A stretch of DNA of 64,000 nt. Source: Pseudorasbora parva. Lineage: Eukaryota; Chordata; Actinopteri; Cypriniformes; Gobionidae. A model generated the notes under the pieces. It was not told where the DNA came from. It was given only the letters and a program-made list of their open reading frames with translations, and made no database searches. Made by a program: the position numbers and the translations under genes. The stretch covers positions 25,511,203 through 25,575,202 of the forward strand of contig NC_090178.1 of assembly GCF_024679245.1 (NCBI RefSeq), given 5' to 3'. This document shows, piece by piece, positions 62,461 to 64,000 of this stretch. Numbering within the stretch: position 1 is the first letter of the stretch; each line of letters begins with the position of its first letter.

Positions 62461-64000
62461 GTACATTTAACAATATAGCAGGTATAAATATGTATATGAC
62501 GTATATTACTATTATGAGTAACTATATGCCTTTCTCGATGTTCTAATTTGTTCAAAGTTCTTGCTCAGAAGGCAGACTGAGATGGCAAACGTGGTTTCTA
62601 TTTTTTTAGCTGTTTGATAATGTAGTCAAGCCAAAGTCAATTACCATTATGTGTCTGTTGTAAAGAGTGATACCTTTGTGCAGCGTTTACTACAGTAACT
62701 TGAGTAAAAGTTGAGCGAGTGGGTCTCTGAGCTGGTCTGAGTGGGTGGAGGCGGGGATAATTTACATATTAATGGATCTGCTTATAGTAAATGAAGCAAG
62801 GGTGTGCAGCTACATTCAAGCTATTTTGAGGCATGAAGAATTTTTTCCACAGGAAAAAAAAAAAAATCAAATGCCATTTTGGTGATCAAAAATGCATTTT
62901 AAGGGATACAATTATAGACTACAGGGGACTGTAATAGAAATATTAAAAAACCAAATCAGATTTTTTTAAAAAATAAAAACAAACAAAATGAAAAACTTTT
63001 AATTAAATTTAAAATGAAAACTGGAAATTTGAAAATCTAATTCTACATACTAATAAATACTATAATAGTATACAAATGATACTAAATTAACTTTGATCTT
63101 CCCCTCTAGTGGGCTATTAATTGCTGTGGGTCAATCACTGAGTCTGTAAACAGAACACAAGGACTGTGAATGACTCATTCAGACCTGTTTCGTGAACTGG
63201 ATCAGCTACTCTAATTCACTGAAATGATTCATTGGATGTTCATGTGCCAAGGAGAGCTGCAATGATATTTTCAGTGAATAATTCCATTTAATCATTGTTC
63301 AGAATATCTCCAGAGAAGACAGTCATGCAGGCTTGGAGTGACATTAGTAAATGACGTCAGAACCTTCGTACATCACTGATATTAAACTTCTACATTGTAC
63401 AAATGAAACTTATATCTGTTATGTGTATGTGTCATCTCTTGTGTGAGTCACTTACTCAACAAGTTCAAGCACATTTTCTAATACTCTAGAAATACCAAGT
63501 GCCTCATTCTCAACACCTCCCTTTTATCTCTCACAGCTACATGTTTTACTGCAAAAAAACAGTATTTATTTTAATTGATCATTTTTTAAATAAACCATCA
63601 ATTAATACCCAGGGAACGTTGAATAATTTCAATTGCGTCTGTGCATAATGAAGGATTGTGTGTTTGCATGAGTGTTAATTCATGCGTACAAACGCACATC
63701 AACCCCCCATACACGCACCCCAAACACAACAAAATACATTTTCCCCTTGTTTCAACAGCGAGAGGCGGGATCAGACCTCTTAGGCAGCACGGGGGCGGAC
63801 GCACCCATGCGCATGCAAATTTAAATTAAAGCTTGAAGATCAACTGTAATTTTGCTCAATCAGGGCTGTTGTGATTGGACCCCTAAGCACGTCTCGTGCT
63901 TGGCGAGGACTTTCACAATTTTCGGATAATCTCCCTACTACTTCTATAAATCATTAGCTACGAGAACCTGTGAACTGTAATCAACAAACCTACTCAGGAA
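62461..64000. other. Intronic DNA, no further feature recognised
   Basis: AT-rich, with A-runs at 62857-62868 and 62945-63000. The short frames on both strands near 63600-63830 lack motifs. Confidence 0.4.

Larger units (their letters stand above)
55229..64000 (+). other. Probable intron 1 of the ephrin-A gene (runs off the window)
   Basis: No sequence encoding the rest of the ephrin domain (NDYLDI/CPHY-type motifs) was found in any + frame, so the intron is at least 8.7 kb. It is crowded with transposons listed separately. 56215-56600 (cgccgggaacttttggggtg) is a further repeat without clear ends. Confidence 0.6.

Overview
This window looks like teleost, most likely cyprinid, genomic DNA. 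The evidence is a very high density of Tc1/mariner-like elements, TTAA- and TA-flanked miniature transposons and long dinucleotide arrays, with almost no coding sequence. There is no sign of bacterial gene organisation. Assignment to a cyprinid rests on recognising several repeat families from memory; no search was run.

Only one host gene is supported. A first coding exon of an ephrin-A gene lies on the + strand at 55110-55228. It encodes a signal peptide and the start of the receptor-binding domain (RHVVYWNSTNTR) and ends in a GTAAGT donor. A GC box and an inverted CCAAT box lie about 0.55 kb upstream. No second ephrin exon is visible, so 55229-64000 is read as intron 1. The first 54 kb is then upstream intergenic DNA, or part of a neighbouring transcription unit whose exons I cannot see.

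Region by region. 1-1680 is a decayed Tc1-like transposon. 1.7-15 kb holds microsatellites, purine-rich DNA, a Tc1 fragment and small repeats. 15.2-16.4 kb is a MITE whose outer edges are tetranucleotide repeats and which has swallowed another Tc1 fragment. 17-35 kb is mostly anonymous AT-rich DNA with TTAA- and TA-flanked MITEs. At 35.6-41.5 kb a MITE has been split by a 5.4 kb TA-CACTGTAAAAA element. That element carries a broken, multi-exon, minus-strand gene with its own promoter-like end, and the gene resembles the teleost multicopy 'SAMD3-like' family. At 42.9-50.2 kb is a nest about five levels deep: palindromic MITE, then Tc1-like element, then TAGGGCCCTATAA element, then CRE/NRF1-motif TIR element, then minisatellite. 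A LINE 3' fragment with a 9-bp target duplication sits in the same Tc1. 52-62 kb has several TTAA-flanked elements, a tRNA-type SINE, and two further nested insertions inside and beside the ephrin intron.

The most novel candidates are: (1) the 35914-41333 element, which pairs MITE-type ends with a cellular-looking spliced gene; (2) the 44110-47456 element, with TGACGTCA in both terminal repeats and GCGCATGCGC-type palindromes just inside; and (3) the family of TA-CACT(G/C)TAAAAAA-ended elements that recurs at least four times. Coordinates of repeat boundaries are by eye; those with target-site duplications are the firmest.
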